DNA of 15,203 nt from JADJNW01 sp964517145 (GTDB lineage Bacteria > Bacteroidota > Bacteroidia > Chitinophagales > Saprospiraceae), in contig CAZFBN010000136.1 of assembly GCA_964517145.1 (NCBI GenBank), positions 1-15,203 on the forward strand. The letters run 5' to 3'. Shown piece after piece: positions 6,730 to 13,923 of the stretch (position 1 is its first letter; every line of letters begins with the position of its first letter). The position numbers were made by a program, and so were the translations under genes. The notes beneath the pieces were generated by a model. It saw nothing but the letters and a program-made list of their open reading frames with translations, ran no database searches and was not told the origin of the DNA.

Positions 6730-8031
6730 ATGGGAAATATAGTAGCCATCGTCGGTCGTCCAAACGTAGGAAAATCAACGCTTTTCAATCGTTTAATCGG
6801 GGAGCGGCAGGCGATTACTGATGATACACCTGGGGTAACGCGCGATCGGCATTACGGCACTTCGTTTTGGAACGGCAAGAATTTTACGGTGGTGGATACG
6901 GGCGGTTTTGTGCGCGATTCGGAGGATGTTTTTGAAGCAGCGATTCGCTCGCAGGTGAAAATTGCTATGGATGAAGCCTCTATCATTTTGTTTATGGTAG
7001 ATGTGGCGACGGGTGCAACAGACCTGGATGAGCAGGTTGCAGACTTACTGCGACGTTCGAAGAAAGACGTTTTTCTAGTGGTGAATAAAGCCGATAATTC
7101 GGAGCGAACGCTTGAAGCCACGGAATTTTATAGTATGGGTTTTGAAAATACGTTTTTTATTTCGGCGATGTCGGGCAGCGGCACGGGCGATCTGCTGGAT
7201 GCCGTTGCGGAAAAAATTACGGAAGAGCCCCCGATTCAATCGGAATTACCCAAATTTGCCATCGTTGGGCAGCCGAATGTCGGAAAATCTTCGCTGTTGA
7301 ATGCGCTGCTGGGCGAGGAACGCAACATTGTCACCGACATTGCGGGCACTACGCGCGATACCATTCACACACATTATAATAAATTTGGCAAAGAATTTAT
7401 TGTTGTAGATACCGCGGGCATTCGCAAAAAGGCGAAAGTCGAAGAAGATTTGGAATTTTACTCAGTGATGCGGGCGATTAAAGCGCTGGAAGAATCAGAT
7501 GTTATTTTGTTGTTAATTGAGGCGCAGATGGGTATTGAGGCGCAGGATTTAAATATTTTACGCTTGGCGCAGCGGCGGCATAAAGGTATTGTGATAGTTG
7601 TGAATAAGTGGGATCTCATTGAAAAAGAGACGAATACGGCGCGGGATTATGAAAAAGCCATTAAAGATAAGATTGCGCCATTTAATGATGTGCCGATTGT
7701 ATTTACTTCTGTATTAGAAAAGCAGCGTATATTCAAAGTGATTGAAACGGCGCTCGAAGTGCACGAAAACCGCACCCGCAAGATCAAAACTTCCGAACTC
7801 AACGAAGTGATGCTCGAAGCCATTGAAAAATATCCGCCGCCCGCGCATCGCGGCAATCTGATTAAAATCAAGTACGTCACGCAGTTGCCCTTATATTATC
7901 CGGCGTTTGCGTTTTTTTGTAACCATCCGAAGCACGTAAAAGAAAATTATAAGAACTATCTGGAAAATCAGTTGCGCAAAAGTTATAATTTTACGGGCGT
8001 GCCGATTGAGATTTTCTTCCGGCAAAAGTAG
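6730..8031 (+). CDS. der: GTPase Der (EngA), double G domain
   Basis: Der is an essential GTPase with two tandem G domains, needed for assembly of the 50S ribosomal subunit. The 433-residue protein is full length. G domain 1 has GRPNVGKST (9-17), DTGG (56-59) and NKAD (119-122). G domain 2 has GQPNVGKSS (180-188), DTAG (227-230) and NKWD (292-295). The C-terminal KH-like domain, about residues 350-433, includes the typical YPPPAHRGNLIKIKYVTQ segment. The G5 loop of domain 2 reads TSVLEKQRI where most homologues have SALTGQ-like sequence, a mild variation. It starts at an ATG behind an A/T-rich leader and has its own promoter. Immediately past its stop codon lies the second ACACTGAT palindrome. 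Confidence 0.97.
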   Translation: MGNIVAIVGRPNVGKSTLFNRLIGERQAITDDTPGVTRDRHYGTSFWNGKNFTVVDTGGFVRDSEDVFEAAIRSQVKIAMDEASIILFMVDVATGATDLDEQVADLLRRSKKDVFLVVNKADNSERTLEATEFYSMGFENTFFISAMSGSGTGDLLDAVAEKITEEPPIQSELPKFAIVGQPNVGKSSLLNALLGEERNIVTDIAGTTRDTIHTHYNKFGKEFIVVDTAGIRKKAKVEEDLEFYSVMRAIKALEESDVILLLIEAQMGIEAQDLNILRLAQRRHKGIVIVVNKWDLIEKETNTARDYEKAIKDKIAPFNDVPIVFTSVLEKQRIFKVIETALEVHENRTRKIKTSELNEVMLEAIEKYPPPAHRGNLIKIKYVTQLPLYYPAFAFFCNHPKHVKENYKNYLENQLRKSYNFTGVPIEIFFRQK

Positions 8032-8032
8032 G

Positions 8033-8108
8033 ACACTGATTGTATAAGATTTTTATGATTTTGACTGATTTTATCATAATAAATCCTAAATATCATAAAA
8101 ATCAGTGT
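8033..8108. repeat. Palindromic intergenic element, copy 2 (ACACTGAT...ATCAGTGT)
   Basis: This 76-bp element fills the gap between der and rfbC. Its outer ends ACACTGAT (8033-8040) and ATCAGTGT (8101-8108) are inverted repeats. An alternative inner 12-bp perfect stem, GATTTTTATGAT (8048-8059) with 8092-8103, shares bases with the right end. It starts 1 nt after the der stop and ends 18 nt before the rfbC start, the same placement as copy 1 (5443-5519, 77 bp). The two copies share ends and centre but differ in the arms. Confidence 0.7.
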
Positions 8109-8126
8109 GCAATTAATTAGTATATA

Positions 8127-8669
8127 ATGTTTCTAGAAACCGGAATTCCCGACCTGAAAGTATTCGAGCCAAAAGTCTGGCACGATGATCGTGGTTATTT
8201 TTATGAGGCGTATAATGCCAATATTTTTAAGGAAGCGGGCATTGACGCACAGTTTGTGCAGGACAATCAGGCGCGCTCTACGTTTGGGGTGCTGCGGGGT
8301 TTGCATTACCAAGTAGAGCCATTTGCGCAGGCAAAGTTGGTGCGGGTGATTGAGGGCGAAGTGCTTGATATTGCGGTAGATATTCGTGAGCATTCTCCAA
8401 CATATGGCAAATGGTATGGGGTGCTTTTGAGTGCTGAGAACAAGCGACAGCTCTTTGTGCCGCGCGGCTTCGCGCACGGGTACGTGGTGCTGAGTGAAAC
8501 GGCAGAGTTTTTTTACAAATGTGATAATTTTTACTCCAAAGCACACGAGGGTGGTATTCGTTGGGATGACCCAACGCTGAATATTGACTGGGAAATTGAT
8601 ATAATGGATGTCATATTATCCGAAAAAGATCAGGTATTGCCGACATTTGGAGCGAACCGTAAATCCTAA
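8127..8669 (+). CDS. rfbC: dTDP-4-dehydrorhamnose 3,5-epimerase
   Basis: RfbC (RmlC) epimerises C3 and C5 of dTDP-4-keto-6-deoxy-glucose, the third step of dTDP-L-rhamnose synthesis for surface polysaccharide. The 180-residue cupin protein carries the family motifs in order: DDRGYFYEAYN (20-30), QDNQARS (45-51), LRGLHYQ with catalytic His60 (57-62), VPRGFAHGYVVL (111-122), Tyr130 in EFFYKC, the proposed proton donor, and EGGIRWDDP (141-149). Length and motifs are those of an active enzyme. The start is an ATG 18 nt after a palindromic element. rfbD, the next enzyme of the pathway, lies downstream beyond a toxin-antitoxin pair; rfbA and rfbB are not in this window. Confidence 0.96.
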   Translation: MFLETGIPDLKVFEPKVWHDDRGYFYEAYNANIFKEAGIDAQFVQDNQARSTFGVLRGLHYQVEPFAQAKLVRVIEGEVLDIAVDIREHSPTYGKWYGVLLSAENKRQLFVPRGFAHGYVVLSETAEFFYKCDNFYSKAHEGGIRWDDPTLNIDWEIDIMDVILSEKDQVLPTFGANRKS

Positions 8670-8725
8670 GCCTAGAAAAGGAAACTATTTTAAACCAAAG
8701 GATGTATTTTAGGTAAAATGCAGTT

Positions 8726-8977
8726 ATGCAATTACAATATTCCTTACCGATTTATTTTGAGCAGTTGCTGGCAGTGATTGAGCAATGTAGTATGGAAGAA
8801 AAGCTTAAATTATTTGCCATTTTAGAAAAAGAAACTGCTCGGGTTCGATTGGCGCAGACGATACAGGAAATAGCCGACCGAAACATTAACAACTATGTAA
8901 TGTCCGAAGAAGAGATCATTGCAGAAGTAAATGAAGTGAGACAACAGCGCTATGAGCAAGATAAGGGTAGTCATTGA
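8726..8977 (+). CDS. Putative antitoxin of PIN-toxin pair
   Basis: An 83-residue protein with a profile typical of small Bacteroidota antitoxins: an N-terminal segment (LPIYFEQLLAVIEQCSMEEKLKLFAILEKE), a linker, and a charged C-terminal helix (SEEEIIAEVNEVRQQRYEQDKG). The N-terminal part would be the dimerisation or DNA-binding region and the acidic/basic C-terminal helix the part that blocks the toxin; this division is inferred from how such pairs work. It overlaps the PIN gene by 26 bp, implying translational coupling. The 56-nt gap after rfbC has no clear terminator, so it could be co-transcribed with rfbC. Confidence 0.72.
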   Translation: MQLQYSLPIYFEQLLAVIEQCSMEEKLKLFAILEKETARVRLAQTIQEIADRNINNYVMSEEEIIAEVNEVRQQRYEQDKGSH

Positions 8978-9371
8978 TACTAATCTTTGGGTGAGCGCTT
9001 TGATAAGCGTAAAGGTACGCTTAAATAACCTTATCTTAAATCCAGACTTGGAGATTGTAGTAAGTGAAGCCTTGCTGTTGGAATTGGAAGAAGTGTTGCG
9101 CAGGGAAAAATTCCGACGATATTTTTCAATCGAAGAGGTAGAAATATTTTTATTTAATTTACAAGCAGTTGCTATTTCAATCCAGGTAACCTCCAATCTT
9201 TATTTATGTGATGACCCCAAAGATAATTTTTTATTAAATCTTGCGATAGATAGTAATGCCAACTTTCTGCTAAGTGGAGATAAAGATTTGCTACGCATGG
9301 CTACTATTCAGCAAACAAAAATTCTTACCCTTACTGAATTTTTTCCCATTATAAATCAATCAAATGGTTAA
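8952..9371 (+). CDS. PIN-domain ribonuclease toxin
   Basis: A 139-residue PIN-domain protein of the type annotated as 'putative toxin-antitoxin system toxin component, PIN family' (PIN_3-like). PIN toxins are metal-dependent endoribonucleases that cleave tRNA, rRNA or mRNA; the target here is unknown. The acidic active-site residues are in place: Asp9 in VVIDTN, Glu44 in LLLELEEVL, Asp91 in CDDPKDN, and Asp110/Asp112 in LLSGDKDLL. Nothing is truncated, so the enzyme should be active. Its start codon lies inside the antitoxin gene and its last 8 bp (9364-9371) overlap the start of rfbD, so the module is stitched into the rhamnose gene string without spare DNA. Confidence 0.86.
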   Translation: MSKIRVVIDTNLWVSALISVKVRLNNLILNPDLEIVVSEALLLELEEVLRREKFRRYFSIEEVEIFLFNLQAVAISIQVTSNLYLCDDPKDNFLLNLAIDSNANFLLSGDKDLLRMATIQQTKILTLTEFFPIINQSNG

Positions 9372-10242
9372 GATTCTCATCACTGGCACCAACGGTCAGG
9401 TCGGTCAGGAACTTCAAGTTCTTGCTTCAAAATATAATGATTTTCAGTTTTTATTTACAGATCGTTCTGTACTAGACATTATAGACAAAAGCTCCGTTCA
9501 GCGCTTTTTTGAAGCGAATAAAATTCACTATTGCATCAACTGCGCGGCTTACACGGCAGTGGACAAAGCAGAGAGCGAACCAGATGCAGCATATCAGATC
9601 AATGTAAAAGGTGTAATGAATTTGGCGGAAGCCTGTAAAAATGTAGGCGCAACGTTGATTCATTTATCATCGGATTATGTATATCATAATTTAAATTGTA
9701 CGCCACTACAGGAGTCCGATCCGACCTTCCCGCAGAGCATCTATGCGCAAACAAAATTGGATGGCGAGCAAGCAGCTTTAGCAATTTGGGAGCAAACGAT
9801 GGTGATTCGCACCTCGTGGGTGTATTCGAGTTTTGGGCATAATTTTGTGAAAACCATGCTGCGCCTCGGCAAGGAGCGCCCGGAATTGCGCGTGGTGTAC
9901 GACCAGACCGGCACGCCTACGTATGCACGGGATTTAGCAAAAGTTATTTTAGATATTATACAAAAAGCAGAAAGTGGCATAATAAATCGAGTATTATTAC
10001 ATGGTGTTTATAATTACAGTAATGAAGGTGTAACGAGTTGGTATGATTTTGCAAAAGCCATTTTTGAAATTGCAAATATTGATTGTAAAGTCCTACCCAT
10101 TGAAACGAAGGATTATCCGACCCCCGCTAAGCGCCCGCCGTTCAGTGTTTTAAATAAAAATAAAATAAAAGCATCTTTTGTATTAGAGCTGCCCCATTGG
10201 CGAGCAAGCTTGAAAGACTGCCTGGCATTGATTTTGTCTTGA
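9364..10242 (+). CDS. rfbD: dTDP-4-dehydrorhamnose reductase
   Basis: RfbD (RmlD) reduces dTDP-4-keto-L-rhamnose with NAD(P)H to dTDP-L-rhamnose, the last step of the pathway. The 292-residue short-chain dehydrogenase fold shows the dinucleotide-binding motif TGTNGQVGQ (7-15), NCAAYTAVDKAE (59-70), the active-site region SSDYVY (102-107), the catalytic pair Tyr127-x3-Lys131 (YAQTK), RTSWVYS (149-155), TGTPTYARDLA (182-192) and the C-terminal YPTPAKRP (251-258). The loop after SSDYVY lacks the usual DG (HN instead), a small deviation. The start ATG at 9364 lies inside the PIN gene, so its translation is probably coupled to the toxin gene. Confidence 0.95.
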   Translation: MVKILITGTNGQVGQELQVLASKYNDFQFLFTDRSVLDIIDKSSVQRFFEANKIHYCINCAAYTAVDKAESEPDAAYQINVKGVMNLAEACKNVGATLIHLSSDYVYHNLNCTPLQESDPTFPQSIYAQTKLDGEQAALAIWEQTMVIRTSWVYSSFGHNFVKTMLRLGKERPELRVVYDQTGTPTYARDLAKVILDIIQKAESGIINRVLLHGVYNYSNEGVTSWYDFAKAIFEIANIDCKVLPIETKDYPTPAKRPPFSVLNKNKIKASFVLELPHWRASLKDCLALILS

Positions 10243-10386
10243 GTTGGCTTGATTTAAAGATTATTACAAACTATTCTCCCCTTTCCATCGTTCAACACAA
10301 AAAACGCGGCTTTGCAACGCGATTTACATTTCATTTGCGTAGAAATGCGTACATTGACATTTAATTGCCTTAATCTCAATCAAACT

Positions 10387-13176
10387 ATGTCAAGTAACTA
10401 CCCTTTTTTGCGACATATCTTTTTTTTTGTATTGCTGTTTTTTTCCAGCCATTTGCTTTGGGCAACGCATAACCGCGCGGGCGAGATTTCGGTGGAGCAA
10501 GTGGGCGATTGTACGCAAAGCCTTCGGGTGAAGATTACAGTGGTGACGTATTCTAAAACCAGTAGCGTACAGGCAGACCGCGATTCGGTGGAGGTTTGCT
10601 TTGGCGATGGGCTTTGCCAATGGGTGGAACGGGTAAACGGTGCAGGGCGTCCGCCACAAGGGGAGCCGTTGGAAAATGACATCAAAAAAAATATTTATAT
10701 TGCTTTTCACACTTATCCTTCACGGGGTACTTACACCATCTCCATGAATGACCCTAACCGAAACGGGGGGATTTTAAATGTGAATGCTCCGAATTCCGAA
10801 CAGATTCGTTTTCATATTCAAACCACTTATACCTTTCCTAATCCTCAATTTCAAGGTTGCAACAACACGCCGGTTTTGCTACAGCCACCTGTGGATGTTG
10901 GCTGTGTAGGCAAAACCTTCACCCACAACCCGAATGCTTTTGACCGCGATGGCGACAGCCTTTCTTATCATTTTACAACGCCTTATCAGGATGCAAATGT
11001 AGTAGTGCCGAATTATTTATTTCCGACCCTCATCAATCCGGGTCCGATGAACCGCCTTACCATCAATGAGCGCACGGGCGACATTGTGTGGGACGCGCCG
11101 CAGCGCAAAGGCGAATATAATATTGCCATTTTTATTATAGAATACAGAGATGGCGTTGCGATTGATACCATTGTGCGCGATATGCAAATTCGGGTAGAGG
11201 AGTGCGATAATAAACCGCCAGTGATTGAAACATCCGAAGAAGAAATTTGTGTAGTGGCTGGTGAATTGGTTGAAATACGCGTATCTGCTACTGCTCCAAT
11301 TGATGAAACCCGCCAGAAAGTACGCCTTACGGCTTTAGGTGGTCCGTTTGAAGTGACAACGAACAAGGCAACGTTTGAGTTGAATGATGGCGTTTTTAGA
11401 GATGACCCAACGGTGAAAGTGTTTCGGTGGCAAACCGATTGTAATCATATTTCCAACCAATATTATTCTGTCGTTTTTAAAGCAACTGATAATTTTTTTG
11501 AAGATACCAGTGGTCTGGCAACGTTGAAAACCATCCGAATCAAAGTCGTAGGTCCGCCACCGCAAGACGTGCGTGCAGAACCGGGCAACGGCACAACCGA
11601 AGTGACCTGGGCGCTGCCTTATTTTTGTGAAAATGTGACTGAAAGTGCTTTTCTGGGCTTCACGGTGTGGCGTAGAGAGGGTAGCAATGTGTTTCCCATT
11701 GACACCTGTACTCCAGGGCTGGCGGGGCGCGGTTACACAAAACTCACGCTTTCTGCTATCAAAACGACCAAAGATGGCAGGTATTACTTCCTTGACGAAA
11801 CCGTAGAACGCGGACGCACTTACTGTTACCGCGTTTTGTCGGAATTTGCCAAGGAGACGCCCGGTGGAAGATACATTTATAACATCATAGAAAGCTTACC
11901 GTCCGTAGAAGTTTGCGTACAACTCAGTCGCGACGTGCCCCTCATCACCAACGTGGATGTGCTGAGCACCAGCAGCACCAACGGAACAATGCGCGTTTGC
12001 TGGTCGAAACCAGACGCTACGGATCTGGATACTTTGATTAATCCAGGACCCTACCGCTACCAGGTGCTCCGCGCCATTGGCAGCACCACCAATGACAATG
12101 CCTTCCAGCCATTTGGGGTAGAATTTGTGAGCCCTACTTTTGCTGGCGCAAACGATACTTGCTTTGTTGATACCAATTTGAACACCGCTGGTACTGCGTA
12201 TAGTTATAAAGTCAGATTTTACACAGGTAGCAGCAATAACAATCCACTGGGGACAACTAATCCGGCTTCTTCTGTCTTTTTGAATGCCACACCAACGGAT
12301 CGTGCCAATGTGCTTTCCTGGCAGGAACAGGTACCTTGGGAAAATTATGAGTATCATGTTTTATTGCAAAATGCGCAAGGTAATTTCGACACTATTGCAA
12401 CGGTATCCGATCCTACTTATCGCCATTCGGGCTTAGTGAATGGGCAGGAATATTGTTATAAAATAGTAAGCGTAGGTTCCTACGGCATTTCTGGCATCGC
12501 CAGTCCATTGTACAATAGCTCGCAGGAAGTCTGTTCAGTACCGGTGGACGATGTGCCGCCTTGTGCGACGGTATTGGTAGTGACAAATATTTGTGACAAG
12601 GGTGTCAATTGCGCCGAAGGGGATTTGTTCAACACCTTAAATTGGCAAAATCCGGTTGAAATTTGCCCCGATGCTTCCGACGTTGCCGGTTATAACATTT
12701 ACTTCGCGCCTACGCAAGATGCGCCATTCCAATTGATTGTCAGTCTGGAGGGTGCGTCTAAAACGGACTATGAGCACATGCCAGAACAGGGTTTGGCGGG
12801 TTGCTATTATGTCACGTCTTTCGACTTGAAAAACAATGAAAGTCCGCCAAGCGATACTATTTGTGTGGACAATTGTCCTTTTTACAATTTGCCGAATACC
12901 TTCACACCTAATGGCGACGGTCAGAACGATCTGTTCAAGCCTTATCCTTATTGCTTTATTGAAAATGTAGATTTCAAGGTATTCAATCGCTGGGGGCAAC
13001 TGGTATTTTCAAGCAATGATCCGAATCTGAATTGGAACGGTCAAAACCAAAACGGACAAGACCTCAACGAAGGAACGTATTATTACACCTGCCGTGTCTT
13101 TGAGCGCCGCGTCGATGGCATCCGCCAGCAGCCGGAAATATTGAGCGGGTACATTGAACTGATTCGCGGTCGCTAA
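10387..13176 (+). CDS. Large secreted protein with type IX secretion C-terminal domain (CHU_C)
   Basis: A 929-residue cell-surface or secreted protein. Residues 1-26 form a signal peptide (long Phe/Leu-rich core, cleavage likely after LLWA). Mature protein starts THNRAGEIS, an opening seen in related Bacteroidota surface proteins. The middle consists of Ig-like/cadherin-like (FDRDGDSLSYHF) and several fibronectin-III-like repeats with many cysteines. Residues about 835-929 are the gliding-motility-type (CHU_C, type B) sorting domain: LPNTFTPNGDGQNDLFKP, VFNRWGQLVF, GQDLNEGTYYY and a terminal GYIELIRGR. This marks it as cargo for the type IX secretion system, translocated across the outer membrane. 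The frame is open from a TTG at 10312, but the ATG at 10387 puts the hydrophobic core in the right place and is preferred. No enzymatic domain was recognised; an adhesin-like or matrix role is a guess. Confidence 0.88.
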   Translation: MSSNYPFLRHIFFFVLLFFSSHLLWATHNRAGEISVEQVGDCTQSLRVKITVVTYSKTSSVQADRDSVEVCFGDGLCQWVERVNGAGRPPQGEPLENDIKKNIYIAFHTYPSRGTYTISMNDPNRNGGILNVNAPNSEQIRFHIQTTYTFPNPQFQGCNNTPVLLQPPVDVGCVGKTFTHNPNAFDRDGDSLSYHFTTPYQDANVVVPNYLFPTLINPGPMNRLTINERTGDIVWDAPQRKGEYNIAIFIIEYRDGVAIDTIVRDMQIRVEECDNKPPVIETSEEEICVVAGELVEIRVSATAPIDETRQKVRLTALGGPFEVTTNKATFELNDGVFRDDPTVKVFRWQTDCNHISNQYYSVVFKATDNFFEDTSGLATLKTIRIKVVGPPPQDVRAEPGNGTTEVTWALPYFCENVTESAFLGFTVWRREGSNVFPIDTCTPGLAGRGYTKLTLSAIKTTKDGRYYFLDETVERGRTYCYRVLSEFAKETPGGRYIYNIIESLPSVEVCVQLSRDVPLITNVDVLSTSSTNGTMRVCWSKPDATDLDTLINPGPYRYQVLRAIGSTTNDNAFQPFGVEFVSPTFAGANDTCFVDTNLNTAGTAYSYKVRFYTGSSNNNPLGTTNPASSVFLNATPTDRANVLSWQEQVPWENYEYHVLLQNAQGNFDTIATVSDPTYRHSGLVNGQEYCYKIVSVGSYGISGIASPLYNSSQEVCSVPVDDVPPCATVLVVTNICDKGVNCAEGDLFNTLNWQNPVEICPDASDVAGYNIYFAPTQDAPFQLIVSLEGASKTDYEHMPEQGLAGCYYVTSFDLKNNESPPSDTICVDNCPFYNLPNTFTPNGDGQNDLFKPYPYCFIENVDFKVFNRWGQLVFSSNDPNLNWNGQNQNGQDLNEGTYYYTCRVFERRVDGIRQQPEILSGYIELIRGR

Positions 13177-13186
13177 TGTTTTTTAT

Positions 13187-13237
13187 TTTTATATTTGACG
13201 TTTAATATTGCAAAAATATTAAACGTCAAATATAAAA
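13187..13237. terminator. Perfect 23-bp hairpin between T9SS cargo gene and ribE
   Basis: Arms 13187-13209 and 13215-13237 are exact inverted repeats of 23 bp around a GCAAA loop. The core word is TTTGACGTTTAATATT. It begins 10 nt after the upstream stop and ends 20 nt before the ribE start. The stem is very AT-rich; a clean T-tract after it exists only on the minus strand (TTTT at the arm end), so it may be a palindromic repeat that also hinders read-through. The same TTTGACGTT/AACGTCAAA ends occur around the era-der gap. Confidence 0.6.
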
Positions 13238-13257
13238 TCTCAAACGAACAATAACAA

Positions 13258-13869
13258 ATGTTTACCGGCATCATCGAATCCCTCGGCATCGTTGAAAACA
13301 GCCGCACAGAAGGCAGCAACATTCATTTTACCATTGCTTCCGATATTTCACATACCCTCAAAATTGACCAAAGCCTGGCACACAATGGCGTTTGCCTCAC
13401 CGTGGTTGCGCTTGAAGACGGCGCTCACACGGTCACCGCCATTCAAGAAACCCTGAACCGCTCTAATTTAGGCAACCTTAAAACTGGTAGCTTTGTCAAC
13501 CTCGAACGCGCCATGCTCGCCAACGCCCGCCTCGATGGGCATCTGGTACAAGGGCACGTGGACACCACCGCCGAGTGCGTCGCTGTGGAAACGCTCGACG
13601 GCAGCTGGTACTATCGCTTCCGCTACATCCCTACCGAGGAGCACTTGCTGGTGGACAAAGGCTCCATTTGCATCAATGGCGTGAGTCTCACGGTGGTTGA
13701 GCCGCACGACGACCTGTTTTCCGTTGCCATCATTCCTTACACGTATGAGCATACAACCTTCAAAACATTACAAATAGGTAATAAAGTCAACCTCGAATTT
13801 GATATTATTGGAAAGTACATCGCACGATATGCAAAGCTATACTCAAACAAGGCTTTATACCAAATCTGA
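13258..13869 (+). CDS. ribE: Riboflavin synthase, alpha subunit
   Basis: RibE converts two molecules of 6,7-dimethyl-8-ribityllumazine into riboflavin and a pyrimidine by-product. The 203-residue protein has the two homologous lumazine-binding barrels. Repeat 1 carries MFTGIIE (1-7) and NGVCLTV (43-49). Repeat 2 starts near LDGHLVQGHVD (92-102) and carries INGVSLTV (139-146). The C-terminal helix VNLEFDIIGKYIARY is the trimerisation segment. Length and motifs are complete. Its ATG follows 20 nt after a palindromic hairpin. No FMN riboswitch was found in the short leader, and no other rib gene is in the window. It converges with argH, with 54 nt between the two stop codons. Confidence 0.96.
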   Translation: MFTGIIESLGIVENSRTEGSNIHFTIASDISHTLKIDQSLAHNGVCLTVVALEDGAHTVTAIQETLNRSNLGNLKTGSFVNLERAMLANARLDGHLVQGHVDTTAECVAVETLDGSWYYRFRYIPTEEHLLVDKGSICINGVSLTVVEPHDDLFSVAIIPYTYEHTTFKTLQIGNKVNLEFDIIGKYIARYAKLYSNKALYQI

Positions 13870-13923
13870 AAAAAGAAGCCATCAGAAATTTTAAAAGCTA
13901 CCAAAACCTTGTGCAATTTGCTG

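Noticed and set aside
10312..10386. Upstream TTG or ATG start for the T9SS cargo protein
   Set aside because: It would put 25 extra residues before the signal peptide core; the ATG at 10387 gives a normal signal peptide.
13870..13923. Bidirectional terminator between ribE and argH
   Set aside because: No stem of useful length could be found in the 54-nt gap.
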